Shown here: positions 11,947 through 20,184 of the stretch, in pieces
Layout: each line of letters begins with the position of its first letter
Numbering within the stretch: the first letter of the stretch is position 1
Assembly: GCA_047600765.1 (NCBI GenBank)
Contig: JASGKF010000002.1
Location: forward strand, 992,001-1,056,000
DNA from: Viridibacterium sp047600765
Lineage (GTDB): Bacteria; Pseudomonadota; Gammaproteobacteria; Burkholderiales; Rhodocyclaceae
Length of the DNA: 64,000 nucleotides
Direction: 5' to 3'
Notes under the pieces: generated by a model
What the model saw: the letters and a program-made list of their open reading frames with translations, nothing else
What the model was told of the DNA's origin: nothing
The model's database searches: none
Translations under genes and position numbers: made by a program

Positions 11947-12721
11947 CGCCATCTTCTTCGCCAACGGCCGCTTCATCTGCCGCGCTGGCGGCGTCGAACA
12001 GGGCGGCTGCGCGGTGGGCGCTGTTGCTCAGGTGCAGTTGCATGGCCGAGCGCGCGGCGTCTGGATCCTGGCGAGCGATGGCCTGCACGATCTGCAGGTG
12101 TTCGGCACGAATGATCTGGACGCGCTTCTTGCGGGCCTGCACGCTGTCGGAGCGGCGCAGTGGGCGGTCTGCGCGGAGTTGCAGCAGGGCAGCGAATACG
12201 TCTTCGAAATAGGTGTTGTGCGTGGCACGCGCAATCGCGAGGTGGAAATCCACGTCCTTGCGGCGCAGGTTGCCGCCCCCATCCAGCGCGATCGACAAGG
12301 ATTCCTGTGCCTGCTCGATGGCATTCATTTCCTTGTCGGTGCGACGCCGTGCGGCGATGGCCGCGGCTTCGGCCTCGACCGCATTGCGGACTTCGAGCAG
12401 GTGCAGGTGGGTCTGGCGGGAGGTGGCCTGCTCCGTGTTCAGGGGCAGTTTGCGCACCATCAGGCCCGTCGTGGCCAGCACAAAGGCGCCGCGCCCTTGC
12501 TGGGTCGCGACCCGGCCGGAGGAGCGCAGGCTGGAGATGGCTTCGCGCACCACGGTGCGGCTGACACCGTAACGCGCCATCAGCTCCCGTTCGCTGGGCA
12601 GGCGGGAGCCGGGGGTGAGTTCGTTGCTTTCGATGCGGCGTAGCAGGTCGGTAGAGACCAGCGTTGCCAGACTGTCATTCGGGCTTCTTTTCGCCTGGAG
12701 GCTTTCCTTCGGATTACTCAC
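11936..12721 (-). CDS. FadR-subfamily GntR transcriptional regulator
   Basis: A 261-residue regulator with an N-terminal winged helix (LTPGSRLPSERELMARYGVS then RTVVREAISSL, about 35-67) and a C-terminal all-helical FCD ligand domain. The FCD metal or ligand residues fall in LEVRNAVEAEAA, DVDFHLAIARATHN and EHLQIVQAI. The start is GTG 12721, about 9 bases after a GGGG Shine-Dalgarno-like run. It overlaps the downstream dehydrogenase gene, so it probably senses a metabolite of that pathway. The acidic C-terminal tail (EEDGDEH) is not part of the fold. Confidence 0.88.
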   Translation of the reverse strand: MSNPKESLQAKRSPNDSLATLVSTDLLRRIESNELTPGSRLPSERELMARYGVSRTVVREAISSLRSSGRVATQQGRGAFVLATTGLMVRKLPLNTEQATSRQTHLHLLEVRNAVEAEAAAIAARRRTDKEMNAIEQAQESLSIALDGGGNLRRKDVDFHLAIARATHNTYFEDVFAALLQLRADRPLRRSDSVQARKKRVQIIRAEHLQIVQAIARQDPDAARSAMQLHLSNSAHRAAALFDAASAADEAAVGEEDGDEH

Positions 12722-12768
12722 GGATGCCCCTTTGAATCAGGTTATGCAGAAAGGAACGCAGCAGAAAC

Positions 12769-12797
12769 AAAAAAGCCGGCCAAGCGGCCGGCTTTTT
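12769..12797 (-). terminator. Rho-independent terminator after the small lipoprotein gene
   Basis: A perfect GCCGGCC / GGCCGGC stem (12775-12781 with 12786-12792), AAGC loop, flanked by A5-6 and T5. It lies 15 bp past the stop of the lipoprotein gene. It would also work in the opposite direction. Confidence 0.9.
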
Positions 12798-12811
12798 CCT
12801 GGAACCAGATA

Positions 12812-13012
12812 TTACTTGGCTGCAGATTGGTCGGCGGGTGCCGAAGCGTCAGCCGGAGCCGAAGCGTCAGCGGGTGCCGAAGCGTCAGCGGGGGCGGAAG
12901 CCTCAACAACGGGAGCCGAAGCCTCGACGGGAGCAGCGGGAGCTTCTTCCTTCTTGGAGCAGGCGGAAGCAGCCAGAGCGATCAGAGCGGCAACGAGGAG
13001 AGACTGTTTCAT
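12812..13012 (-). CDS. Small lipoprotein with ASAPAD tandem repeats
   Basis: A 66-residue predicted lipoprotein. The N-terminus MKQSLLVAALIALAASAC is a type II signal peptide with a lipobox ending at Cys 18, followed by SKKEE. Ser at +2 favours outer-membrane sorting by the usual Lol rule. The rest is Ala/Pro/Ser/Asp-rich and contains four copies of ASAPAD, so it is probably a flexible spacer rather than a folded domain. It has its own terminator at 12769-12797. Function is unknown; similar Ala/Pro-rich small lipoproteins are common in betaproteobacteria. Confidence 0.8.
   Translation of the reverse strand: MKQSLLVAALIALAASACSKKEEAPAAPVEASAPVVEASAPADASAPADASAPADASAPADQSAAK
12838..12903 (-). 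repeat. 18-bp tandem repeat encoding ASAPAD
   Basis: On the plus strand the unit reads close to GCCGAAGCGTCAGCCGGA and recurs about three and a half times inside the lipoprotein gene. Unit length is a multiple of three, so copy-number change would keep the frame. Confidence 0.8.
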
Positions 13013-13131
13013 CGTGAGATTCCCTTACGAAATATCGTGAGTTCAGTGAAGTGCACAAGCCAGAAATTTTGAATCGGCTTCGCGAGCCGATTTCACATCA
13101 TAACATCCAATTTTGAAGAACGGAAGTCGCT

Positions 13132-14262
13132 TCAGGCTTTGCGCCCACTGCCTTGCAAGTGGAGAAAACCCTCGTCATACCATTCCCACAGCAGTGACCA
13201 GCCGTTCACGGAGAGGTCTTCGAGCTCGGTCGCGGTTCGTTCGTTGGCGAGTCGGCGGAACAGTTTTGCGTCGTTCTGTGGCACGACGAAGACCTCGCCG
13301 TTGAGGTAGAAGCGCCCGGGGCGATAGAGCATCTGGCTGCGCAGATCGAGGCGTATGCCCTGCTTGATCGCCGCACGCCGGAATGCCGTGGGCGACAGCT
13401 CTTCGCGTGGCGGATCGAAGAACACATGCTGCTTGGGTTCTGACAGGTAGGTGCCGAGGAAGTCGCCAACGTCGCGTTGCGCCCACTTGATGCGCGCCAG
13501 CATTGCCGCGACACGTTCGCTCATCTGCTCTGGCAGTTTGGCCGGCGTGGCCGTCGCCCGCAGATCCGGGTCGGCATACATGCCTTCCTGCGACAGTTTC
13601 TCTTCAAGGTAGCCAAGAAAGGCGGAGGTCAGTTCGCGCGCAGATGGAGCCCGGAAGCCGATCGAGTAGGTCATGCATTCGCCAATGGCGACACCGTCAT
13701 GCGCATACTTTGGCGGCAGGTAGAGCATGTCGCCCGGCTCGAGCACCCATTCACGCGTGGCCTTGAAGTGCTGGAGGATGCGCAATGGCGCATCTTCGAC
13801 GAGCGTCAGATCGGATTGAGCGCTGACGCGCCAGCGCCGTTTGCCCATGCCTTGCAGCAGGAATACGTCGTAAGAGTCGAAGTGCGGACCGACACCGCCA
13901 CCGTCCGTGGCGTAGGACACCATCAGGTCATCGAGCCGGGCGTACGGGATGAAGCTGAACTGGCGCAGCAGCTCGTCCGCTTCGGGCAGGATCAGGTTGA
14001 GTCCTTGCAGCAGGACCGTCCAAGGGCCGGACTTCGGGAAGTCGCGCTTGCGCAGGGGCGCGTGCAACATGCTCCATTGGCCTTGCTCCTGTCGCACCAG
14101 TCGCGCTTCCTGGTCTTCCTGGCAGGCGAAACTGCGAGTGTCGGCCGGACTGATCAGGCCCTGGAAGCCGGGGATGGCCTGACGTACCAGCAGCGGTTGT
14201 TTCTGCCAGTATTCATCGAGAAATTGTTGGGGCGACATGCCGCCCAGCAGTTGTGCATTCAT
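13132..14262 (-). CDS. JmjC-like ribosomal protein hydroxylase (YcfD/RoxA family)
   Basis: A 376-residue cupin 2-oxoglutarate/Fe(II) oxygenase of the ROX family; E. coli YcfD (RoxA) hydroxylates an arginine of ribosomal protein L16. The iron triad is visible as H and D in GPHFDSYDVF and H in PPKYAHDGVA. The N-terminus MNAQLLGGMSPQQFLDEYWQ matches the family opening. ATG 14262 was preferred to the longer open frame because it starts at this conserved text and leaves 64 bp to the divergent rlmD gene. A winged-helix-like C-terminal part follows. The L16 substrate is inferred from the family. Confidence 0.82.
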   Translation of the reverse strand: MNAQLLGGMSPQQFLDEYWQKQPLLVRQAIPGFQGLISPADTRSFACQEDQEARLVRQEQGQWSMLHAPLRKRDFPKSGPWTVLLQGLNLILPEADELLRQFSFIPYARLDDLMVSYATDGGGVGPHFDSYDVFLLQGMGKRRWRVSAQSDLTLVEDAPLRILQHFKATREWVLEPGDMLYLPPKYAHDGVAIGECMTYSIGFRAPSARELTSAFLGYLEEKLSQEGMYADPDLRATATPAKLPEQMSERVAAMLARIKWAQRDVGDFLGTYLSEPKQHVFFDPPREELSPTAFRRAAIKQGIRLDLRSQMLYRPGRFYLNGEVFVVPQNDAKLFRRLANERTATELEDLSVNGWSLLWEWYDEGFLHLQGSGRKA

Positions 14263-14326
14263 GGCCCGATTGTAGCCTGCACGGTAAAATCCGCGCCCTT
14301 TCATCCTGTTTGTCACGGAAGCGCCC

Positions 14327-15625
14327 ATGTCCATCGCCACCGTCGAATCCCTTGAGCACGAAGGTCGCGGCGTAGCACGCGTGGAGGGCAAGGCCATCTT
14401 CATCGAAGGCGCCTTGCCGCGCGAGACTGTTGAATATTCCAGCTATCGCAAGCGTGAACGCTTCGAGCAGGCCAGCACCGTGCGTGTGATCAAGGCCAGC
14501 TCGCAGCGCGCGGAACCGAGCTGCAAATACTATGGTGTGTGCGGCGGCTGCAGCATGCAACACGCCGAACTGGGGCTGCAGGTTGCTACCAAGCAGCGTG
14601 TGCTGGAGGACGCTTTGCGGCACATCGCCAAGGTGCCGGCGGAGAGTATTTACCCGGCGATCTATGGACCGGCCTGGGGTTACCGTTATCGCGCGCGTAT
14701 CGGTGTGCGCGTCGTGCCGAACAAGGGCGGCGTGCTGATCGGCTTCCACGAAAAGAAGAGTAGTTACATCGCGGATATCGATAGTTGCGAAGTGCTGCCG
14801 CGGCACGTGTCCGATTTGCTGCCGCATCTGCACGAGCTGATTGCGGGCATGTCCGTGCCTGATCGCATTCCGCAGATCGAGCTGGCGGTTGGCGATGACC
14901 GTACGGTCATCGTGTTGCGCAACCTGACGCCGCTGACCGCAGCAGATATCCGATTGCTGCAGGCATTTGGTGACAAGCACCACGTCAGCATGTGGCAGCA
15001 GCCGGGCAACCCGGAAACGGCGCGGCCTGTGCGCAGCGATGAGCCGACTTTCCTTGAATACAGCTTGCCGGAGTTTGATGTGCGCTTGAAGTTCCGCCCG
15101 ACGGACTTCACGCAGGTCAATGTGCATACCAATCGATTATTGATACGGCGTGCAATGCAATTGCTGGATCCTCAGCCGGGTGAACGCATTGCGGACCTGT
15201 TCTGCGGTCTGGGCAACTTCACCCTGCCGATTGCACGCAGCGGAGCAAAAGTTATCGGCGTGGAGGGTAGTGCGGCACTGGTGCAGCGTGCGCGTGACAA
15301 CGCTGCTGACAACGGCCTTGCGGCGCTGTGCGACTTCAAGGTCGCCAATCTGTTTGAAGCCAGCACGGCCAGTCTCAACAAGCTGGGGCGGCTGGACAAG
15401 ATGCTCATCGATCCGCCGCGTGATGGCGCCATGGCTGTCATCAAGGCGCTGGACGAGCATGCGCCGCGGCGCATCGTCTATGTCTCGTGCAACCCCTCGA
15501 CGCTGGCGCGTGATGCCGCCATCCTGTTTCACGACAAGGGCTACGCCATGAAAGGCGCGGGCGTGGCCAACATGTTTCCGCATACCTCGCACGTCGAATC
15601 CATCGCCTTGTTCGAACGTGTATGA
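14327..15625 (+). CDS. rlmD: 23S rRNA (uracil(1939)-C(5))-methyltransferase RlmD
   Basis: A 432-residue SAM-dependent RNA m5U methyltransferase. An N-terminal TRAM-like part is followed by the iron-sulfur cysteines (CKYYGVCGGC, about 66-75, with another Cys in DIDSCEVLP). The methyltransferase fold shows DLFCGLGNFTLPIA (SAM site), the DPPRDGA loop and the catalytic Cys in YVSCNPSTLARD. RlmD is preferred over TrmA by the cysteine cluster and over RlmC by length. Divergent from the ribosomal hydroxylase, with a strong terminator 11 bp downstream. Confidence 0.92.
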   Translation: MSIATVESLEHEGRGVARVEGKAIFIEGALPRETVEYSSYRKRERFEQASTVRVIKASSQRAEPSCKYYGVCGGCSMQHAELGLQVATKQRVLEDALRHIAKVPAESIYPAIYGPAWGYRYRARIGVRVVPNKGGVLIGFHEKKSSYIADIDSCEVLPRHVSDLLPHLHELIAGMSVPDRIPQIELAVGDDRTVIVLRNLTPLTAADIRLLQAFGDKHHVSMWQQPGNPETARPVRSDEPTFLEYSLPEFDVRLKFRPTDFTQVNVHTNRLLIRRAMQLLDPQPGERIADLFCGLGNFTLPIARSGAKVIGVEGSAALVQRARDNAADNGLAALCDFKVANLFEASTASLNKLGRLDKMLIDPPRDGAMAVIKALDEHAPRRIVYVSCNPSTLARDAAILFHDKGYAMKGAGVANMFPHTSHVESIALFERV

Positions 15626-15636
15626 CAGTGGCTCAA

Positions 15637-15670
15637 ATGAAAAAGCCCGCTTGCGCGGGCTTTTTCATTA
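15637..15670. terminator. Bidirectional terminator between rlmD and the BI-1 gene
   Basis: A-rich run, GCCCGC TTGC GCGGGC stem-loop, then T5, between two convergent genes. The outer AATGA / TCATT extends the stem. It serves both strands. Confidence 0.93.
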
Positions 15671-15680
15671 GCGGGAAAGA

Positions 15681-16364
15681 TCAGTCGCGTTCGCCACCGA
15701 AGATGCCCAGCAGCGACAGCAGGCTCTGGAAGATGTTGTAGACATCCAGATAGATCGCCAGTGTTGCGGAGACATAATTCGTTTCGCCGCCCGTCACGAC
15801 ACGATTGATGTCATAGACCAGCCAGGCGCAGGAGAGGCCGAGCAAAATGACCAGAATCGTCAGGGTCAGCGCCGGAACGTTCAGGAAGATGTTCGCGACG
15901 ATGGCCGCAAGCAGCAGCAGAGAGCCAATGGTCAGGAACTTGCCCATACCCGACAGGTTGCGCTTCGTCGAGCTGGCTACTGCAGCCAGACCGAAGAAGG
16001 AGATCGCGGTGCCGCCTGCAGCCAGGCCGATCAGCGAGGCGCCATTGGAGTAGCCGAGGACCGCGCCGATGAGCCGCGACAACATCAAGCCCATGAAGAA
16101 CGTGAAGCCCAGCAACAGCCCGACACCGATGCTGCTGTTCTTGAAGCGCTCAATCGCAAACATGAAGCCGAAAGCGACAGCCATGAAGATCACGAAGCCC
16201 ATGATCCCGGAGAGCTTGAAGCCCATCTGGACGCCGACGAAGGCGCCGAGGATCGTAGGCAACATGCTCAGCGCGAGCAGGGCGTAGGTGTTGCGCAGAA
16301 CCTTGTTCTGTACAACGGCCGCGTTGCCGCCGAAAGTGTCTGTGCTGTAGATCCTGTTGTCCAT
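15681..16364 (-). CDS. Bax inhibitor-1 / YccA family membrane protein
   Basis: A 227-residue integral membrane protein with about seven hydrophobic helices. The first is LLALSMLPTILGAFVGV and the last reads LDVYNIFQSLLSLLGIFGG. The closing acidic residues of the BI-1 pore are present in the YDINRVVTGGETNYV region and the C-terminal GGERD. The family is linked to FtsH-dependent membrane quality control (YccA) and calcium leak (BsYetJ); which applies here is unknown. Single-gene unit, convergent with rlmD. Confidence 0.88.
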   Translation of the reverse strand: MDNRIYSTDTFGGNAAVVQNKVLRNTYALLALSMLPTILGAFVGVQMGFKLSGIMGFVIFMAVAFGFMFAIERFKNSSIGVGLLLGFTFFMGLMLSRLIGAVLGYSNGASLIGLAAGGTAISFFGLAAVASSTKRNLSGMGKFLTIGSLLLLAAIVANIFLNVPALTLTILVILLGLSCAWLVYDINRVVTGGETNYVSATLAIYLDVYNIFQSLLSLLGIFGGERD

Positions 16365-16528
16365 TTCAGAGTCCTTGAAGAAGAAGCGCCATGGCGCCAG
16401 TAGGGGTTATGACTGACAATCGTGCCGGGGGTTCCCCTCGCTGGCAAGTGCTTGCGCCCAAAACGGCCGGCACGTACACTCCGCGACCTGCCTTGCAAGC
16501 CATGTTCTGACCGGGTTTGTGGGTTTTG

Positions 16529-16618
16529 GGAGGTGTGGCCGAGTGGTTTAAGGCACCGGTCTTGAAAACCGGCGATGCAGCGATGTATCCGTGAGTTCGA
16601 ATCTCACCGCCTCCGCCA
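16529..16618 (+). tRNA. tRNA-Ser (TGA anticodon)
   Basis: Ninety nucleotides including encoded CCA. Acceptor GGAGGTG pairs with CGCCTCC (one G-U). The anticodon stem CCGGT / ACCGG encloses CTTGAAA with anticodon TGA. A long variable arm and GTTCGAATC T-loop make it a class II tRNA-Ser. Confidence 0.96.
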
Positions 16619-16815
16619 GAATCAGGAAACGGCTCCATCAGGGGCCGTTTTTGTTTCTGCTGATTGCCATGCGAAGCATGGCGCAAAGAGATGAGAGCTT
16701 TGAGTTCGCTCGGCGGGCTGGCCCGCCGGACGCCGCTTGCGGCGGTCCCGAGCGGTGGCGAGGGATGACGGATCGCCCTGAGGCGAGCGGGCACAATCTC
16801 ACCGCCTCCGCCAGA
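16600..16815 (+). repeat. Direct repeat of the tRNA-Ser 3' end bracketing a 172-bp segment
   Basis: The 22 bases at 16600-16621 (T-arm end, acceptor, CCA and GAA) recur without mismatch at 16794-16815. Both copies are followed by a similar terminator. The enclosed DNA is rich in inverted repeats, for example GCCATGC GAA GCATGGC at 16666-16682 and CGCCG/CGGCG stems around 16725-16750. No open reading frame is convincing. It may be an attachment-site scar or the remnant of a duplicated tRNA gene. Confidence 0.85.
16628..16654 (+). terminator. Terminator directly after tRNA-Ser(TGA)
   Basis: AACGGCTCC ATCA GGGGCCGTT (16628-16649, one G-T pair) followed by T-rich sequence. Confidence 0.85.
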
Positions 16816-16821
16816 AACAGA

Positions 16822-16850
16822 AAATGGCTCCTTCAGGAGCCATTTTTGTT
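16822..16850 (+). terminator. Second terminator after the duplicated tRNA-Ser 3' end
   Basis: AATGGCTCC TTCA GGAGCCATT (16822-16843) with a T run. It is a diverged copy of the terminator at 16628-16654 and may also end the convergent DUF922 transcript. Confidence 0.85.
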
Positions 16851-16869
16851 TTTCGTCAGGGGTGTTGCG

Positions 16870-17472
16870 TTATTGATTCAGCCAGGCGCCTTGCGTCTTT
16901 CCGTGCTCTGTTTGCTGATCGTAAGTCAGATTCCGGCTGCTGAAGCGGACAAGCAGATCTGTCGCGTGTTGGTCGATTGTCTGTTCCAGCAACTTGCAGG
17001 TGCGCATTTCAGGCTGTGCAAGGATGTCCTGTTCTATTGCTCGCGCAGCATCCAGGCCGATCTGGTGGTGTCCCAGCTCGTGCTTGCGCAAGGCTTCCAG
17101 GTAGCGGTCGAAAAGCTGCTGGCGCAGTGGCGTATCGGCACGCAGGAGTGGCAGGCGTATCACGCTTTTGAGCACCACCGTTGCGCTCGTGACGCGGCAG
17201 CGGCCATCGGCCTCGGCCCACCACTGGAAGTGCCAGGACACGTTCCAGCGTGTGTGACCATGGAACACCTTGCCGTTCTCACGGATGGGCGAAGCTGAGT
17301 CGACTGCGGCGTAGAGTGGTTGGCCTGCGGTCGCGACGGCTGTGTAGTAGTTATATGCGAGCTCTTCGAGGACTTCGGCACGAGCGGCTGTCGATGCGAG
17401 GGAGATGAGGGCAACGGCAAACAGCCGCGGGGTCATGCTCAGGCAGATGCCAGTGGCGATGCCCCGTTTCAT
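16870..17472 (-). CDS. DUF922-type predicted secreted Zn-dependent protease
   Basis: About 200 residues. A secretion signal (MTPRLFAVALISLASTAARA) precedes a small domain with the zinc motif HELGHHQIGLDAA, the HExxH-like hallmark of DUF922. Its upstream half has the RWNVSWHFQWWAE strand typical of the family. ATG 17472 lies 10 bp past the queD stop; ATG 17436, right at the signal peptide, is an equally good start. Exported to the periplasm. The substrate is not known; co-transcription with queD looks incidental. Confidence 0.78.
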   Translation of the reverse strand: MKRGIATGICLSMTPRLFAVALISLASTAARAEVLEELAYNYYTAVATAGQPLYAAVDSASPIRENGKVFHGHTRWNVSWHFQWWAEADGRCRVTSATVVLKSVIRLPLLRADTPLRQQLFDRYLEALRKHELGHHQIGLDAARAIEQDILAQPEMRTCKLLEQTIDQHATDLLVRFSSRNLTYDQQTEHGKTQGAWLNQ

Positions 17473-17482
17473 CTTGCTGCCG

Positions 17483-17941
17483 TCAGGATCCTGCGCAGGC
17501 TGCCCGCGTTGCATCGGCCCAGCAGTTGGGCGTTTCAAAGATGCGCACGTTTTCCAGGGTCAGCGTCTTGTCGCAGAGCCCGGCAATACCGGGGGCCAGC
17601 ATGCGGAACGCTTCGGCAGCGAGGTTTTCGGCCGTGGGGACGACGTCCAGAACCACGGTCCGGTGATCCGGCATGCTGTCGAGGAACTGGCGAACCGTCA
17701 GGTCACCGCTGTAAACAAGGAAGGAGTGATCCCAGACGTTGACAATCGTGCTGCGGACGAGCGCCTTGATTTCCGAGAAGTCGAGCACCATGCCATTGCG
17801 CGGATTGCCGTCCTGGCGCGTGATGTCGCCGGACACCGTGATCTCGATGGCATAGCGGTGCCCATGCAGATGTCGGCACAGGCTGCGATGATCCGGAATG
17901 CGGTGGCCCGCATCGAATTCGAGTCGTCTGGTGATAAGCAC
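17483..17941 (-). CDS. queD: 6-carboxy-5,6,7,8-tetrahydropterin synthase QueD
   Basis: A 152-residue PTPS/QueD enzyme that makes 6-carboxytetrahydropterin in the queuosine and preQ0 pathway. The zinc histidines lie in FDAGHRIPDH and in HLHGHRY, with the catalytic Cys four residues before that (LCRHLHGH). Later motifs are MVLDFSEIK, WDHSFLVY and PTAENLAAE. The queuosine gene queG, frameshifted, lies at 29.1 kb, so the pathway genes are dispersed. Confidence 0.92.
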   Translation of the reverse strand: MLITRRLEFDAGHRIPDHRSLCRHLHGHRYAIEITVSGDITRQDGNPRNGMVLDFSEIKALVRSTIVNVWDHSFLVYSGDLTVRQFLDSMPDHRTVVLDVVPTAENLAAEAFRMLAPGIAGLCDKTLTLENVRIFETPNCWADATRAACAGS

Positions 17942-18052
17942 GGGGTGGGGGTGGTGAGGCTGTTCGGGCGCTTATTGTAGCGGGGCAGCCTGAGATATGC
18001 CGGTTGACCGGCGCGTGCGACCGGGCTGCGGCCCGATCGCACGGAGAGGAAA

Positions 18053-18346
18053 TTACTTTTCCTTCTTCTTGGCCTTGGCTTCTTTCTTGAGGTTCTTGTA
18101 CAGCTCGGACTTGTGCGCGCGCAGGTATTCGATGACTTCGAAATCATCCTTGCGGATCTTGTTCAGATCGATTTGTTCAATATGAACGATGCGCAGCAGG
18201 GCCTGCACGGGGCGCGGCACGTTGCGGCCGCTTTCGTAGCGGGAGCCGCCGCTCTGGGTAACGCCGATCTTCGACCAGAACTGGGACTGGTTCAGGCCAA
18301 GCTTGCGGCGGATTTCGCGGACGTCCACGTTTTCAAGTGTTTTCAT
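18053..18346 (-). CDS. XRE-family helix-turn-helix regulator
   Basis: Ninety-seven residues. The N-terminal HTH reads REIRRKLGLNQSQFWSKIGV followed by TQSGGSRYESGRNVP, a Cro/CI-type fold. The tail is highly basic (KKEAKAKKKEK). This is a stand-alone DNA-binding protein with no effector domain. The upstream 408 bp contain a perfect palindrome at 18531-18550 that could be its operator. Short regulators of this form are widespread in Rhodocyclales; the regulon is unknown. Confidence 0.82.
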   Translation of the reverse strand: MKTLENVDVREIRRKLGLNQSQFWSKIGVTQSGGSRYESGRNVPRPVQALLRIVHIEQIDLNKIRKDDFEVIEYLRAHKSELYKNLKKEAKAKKKEK

Positions 18347-18754
18347 GTCTCATTTACCTATGAATAGCAACAGAACCTTCAAAAGATCTTGACCTCGGCT
18401 CCCGCATGCAGGCCTGAGCATGTCCTGAAATCCTGATCTGTCGTCCAGCGCAGGAAGTTTGCCCCCGGCAGGAACCGGCTTTTGGCTGGTGTCCCTCCCG
18501 GTTGTCTGGCGGGGTTTATAGAATTTTATCCCTATAACTTTAGTTATAGGCGCTTAAAGTATAGATCAATATTTCGGCAACATACAACGTTGCGGAACGG
18601 GGCTTGTGAAGTGGTTAACACATGTTTGCAGGCCTTGGTTCTCTGCAGCGACATGTTGGCTTCCAGAGGGCTTCGGGCGAAAGTGGACACTGCAGCCGGA
18701 GCGCTGATTCAGCTAAAATAGTCGGCTTTCCAACCCTAGGCAGGTTCCAGCAAG
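18347..18754. other. 408-bp intergenic region between divergent xre and lysC
   Basis: No convincing ORF. The middle (about 18515-18580) is markedly AT-rich and holds the palindrome listed separately plus TATAGA / TATAGG-like -10 candidates on both strands. A TAAAAT hexamer at 18714-18719, 35 bp before lysC, is a possible -10, but its -35 partner is unclear. Confidence 0.6.
18531..18550. promoter_or_regulatory. Perfect 9-bp inverted repeat, candidate operator
   Basis: CCTATAACT TT AGTTATAGG: two perfect 9-bp arms with a 2-bp spacer, in an AT-rich island between the divergent XRE regulator and lysC. Size and symmetry fit a dimeric HTH protein. No T run, so not a terminator. Confidence 0.55.
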
Positions 18755-19984
18755 ATGGCCCTGATTGTTCAGAAATACGGTGGCACCTCGGTCGGCAACC
18801 CCGAGCGCATCAAGAACGTTGCCCGGCGTGTCGCGGCGGCGCAGGCAGCGGGCGACCAGATCGTCGTCGTCGTGTCGGCCATGAGTGGCGAAACCAATCG
18901 CCTGATCTCGCTGGCCAAGGAAGTGCAGACCAATCCTGATCCGCGCGAGCTCGACGTGATCGTGTTGACCGGCGAGCAGGTCACCATCGGCCTGCTGTGC
19001 ATGGCGCTGCTGGAGATGGGTGTCAAGGCACGCAGCTACACCGGTGGCCAGGTGCGCATCCTGACGGACAACTCCTTCACCAAGGCGCGCATCCTCAAGA
19101 TTGACGAGGACCGCATGCGCCAGGATCTGGAGAGCGGCAACGTTGTCGTGGTCGCTGGCTTCCAGGGTGTGGATGACGCCGGCAACATCACGACGCTGGG
19201 TCGAGGCGGCTCCGATACCACCGGCGTTGCGCTCGCTGCAGCGTTGCGTGCCGACGAGTGCCAGATCTACACGGACGTCGATGGTGTGTACACGACGGAC
19301 CCGCGCATCGTGCCGGAGGCGCGCAAGCTCGATCGCATCACCTTCGAGGAAATGCTGGAAATGGCCAGCCTCGGCTCCAAGGTGCTGCAGATCCGCTCGG
19401 TCGAGTTCGCCGGCAAATACAAGGTCAGATTGCGGGTGCTGTCCAGCTTCCAGGAAGGCGGCGAGGGCACCCTGATTACTTTCGAGGATGACATCAAGAT
19501 GGAACAACCGATCATTTCCGGCATCGCCTTCAACCGCGACGAAGCCAAGCTGACCGTGCTGGGCGTGCCCGACCGCCCCGGCATTGCATACCAGATCCTC
19601 GGCCCGGTGGCTGAAGCGAACATCGACGTCGACATGATCATCCAGAACGTCAGCCACGACGGCACGACGGACTTCTCGTTCACCGTGAACCGCAACGAGT
19701 TCGACCGCGCCAGCAAGATCCTCGAAGACGTCAAGGCCCACGTCGGCGCACGCGAAATCCGTGGCGATCGTTCGATGGCCAAGGTGTCGGTGGTGGGCGT
19801 GGGCATGCGTTCGCACGTCGGCATCGCCAGCAAGATGTTCCGTACGCTGGCCGAAGAGGGCATCAACATCCAGATGATCTCGACCTCCGAGATCAAGATT
19901 TCGGTCGCCATCGACGAGAAGTACCTGGAGTTGGCCGTGCGCGTTCTGCACAAGGCATTCGAGCTGGATCAGGTTGGCGCCTGA
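18755..19984 (+). CDS. lysC: Aspartate kinase LysC
   Basis: A 409-residue aspartokinase that phosphorylates aspartate to open lysine, threonine and methionine synthesis. The kinase motif KYGGTSVG is at residues 7-14. Further motifs are VVSAMSGETN, GGSDTTGVALAAAL and YTDVDGVYTTDPR. Two ACT domains fill the C-terminal third (VLGVPDRPGIAYQIL and VSVVGVGMRSHVGIASKMF), indicating feedback control by end product. The length is typical of the monofunctional type. Followed by two tRNA genes. Confidence 0.95.
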   Translation: MALIVQKYGGTSVGNPERIKNVARRVAAAQAAGDQIVVVVSAMSGETNRLISLAKEVQTNPDPRELDVIVLTGEQVTIGLLCMALLEMGVKARSYTGGQVRILTDNSFTKARILKIDEDRMRQDLESGNVVVVAGFQGVDDAGNITTLGRGGSDTTGVALAAALRADECQIYTDVDGVYTTDPRIVPEARKLDRITFEEMLEMASLGSKVLQIRSVEFAGKYKVRLRVLSSFQEGGEGTLITFEDDIKMEQPIISGIAFNRDEAKLTVLGVPDRPGIAYQILGPVAEANIDVDMIIQNVSHDGTTDFSFTVNRNEFDRASKILEDVKAHVGAREIRGDRSMAKVSVVGVGMRSHVGIASKMFRTLAEEGINIQMISTSEIKISVAIDEKYLELAVRVLHKAFELDQVGA

Positions 19985-20040
19985 ACGCATTGGCCGGTTT
20001 GACGCAGGGGCGCGCTGTGTATAGAATGCGCGCTCTTCGC

Positions 20041-20133
20041 GGAGAGTTGGCCGAGTGGTCGAAGGCACTCCCCTGCTAAGGGAGCAGACGGGCAAAACCT
20101 GTCTCGAGGGTTCGAATCCCTTGCTCTCCGCCA
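20041..20133 (+). tRNA. tRNA-Ser (GCT anticodon)
   Basis: Ninety-three nucleotides with CCA. Acceptor GGAGAGT / GCTCTCC, anticodon loop CTGCTAA (GCT), long variable arm and GGTTCGAATCC T-arm. Confidence 0.96.
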
Positions 20134-20184
20134 TAGAAAACAGTTGCAGCATTGTTTGGTTGTGATTACAATGCCGCTCCTTTA

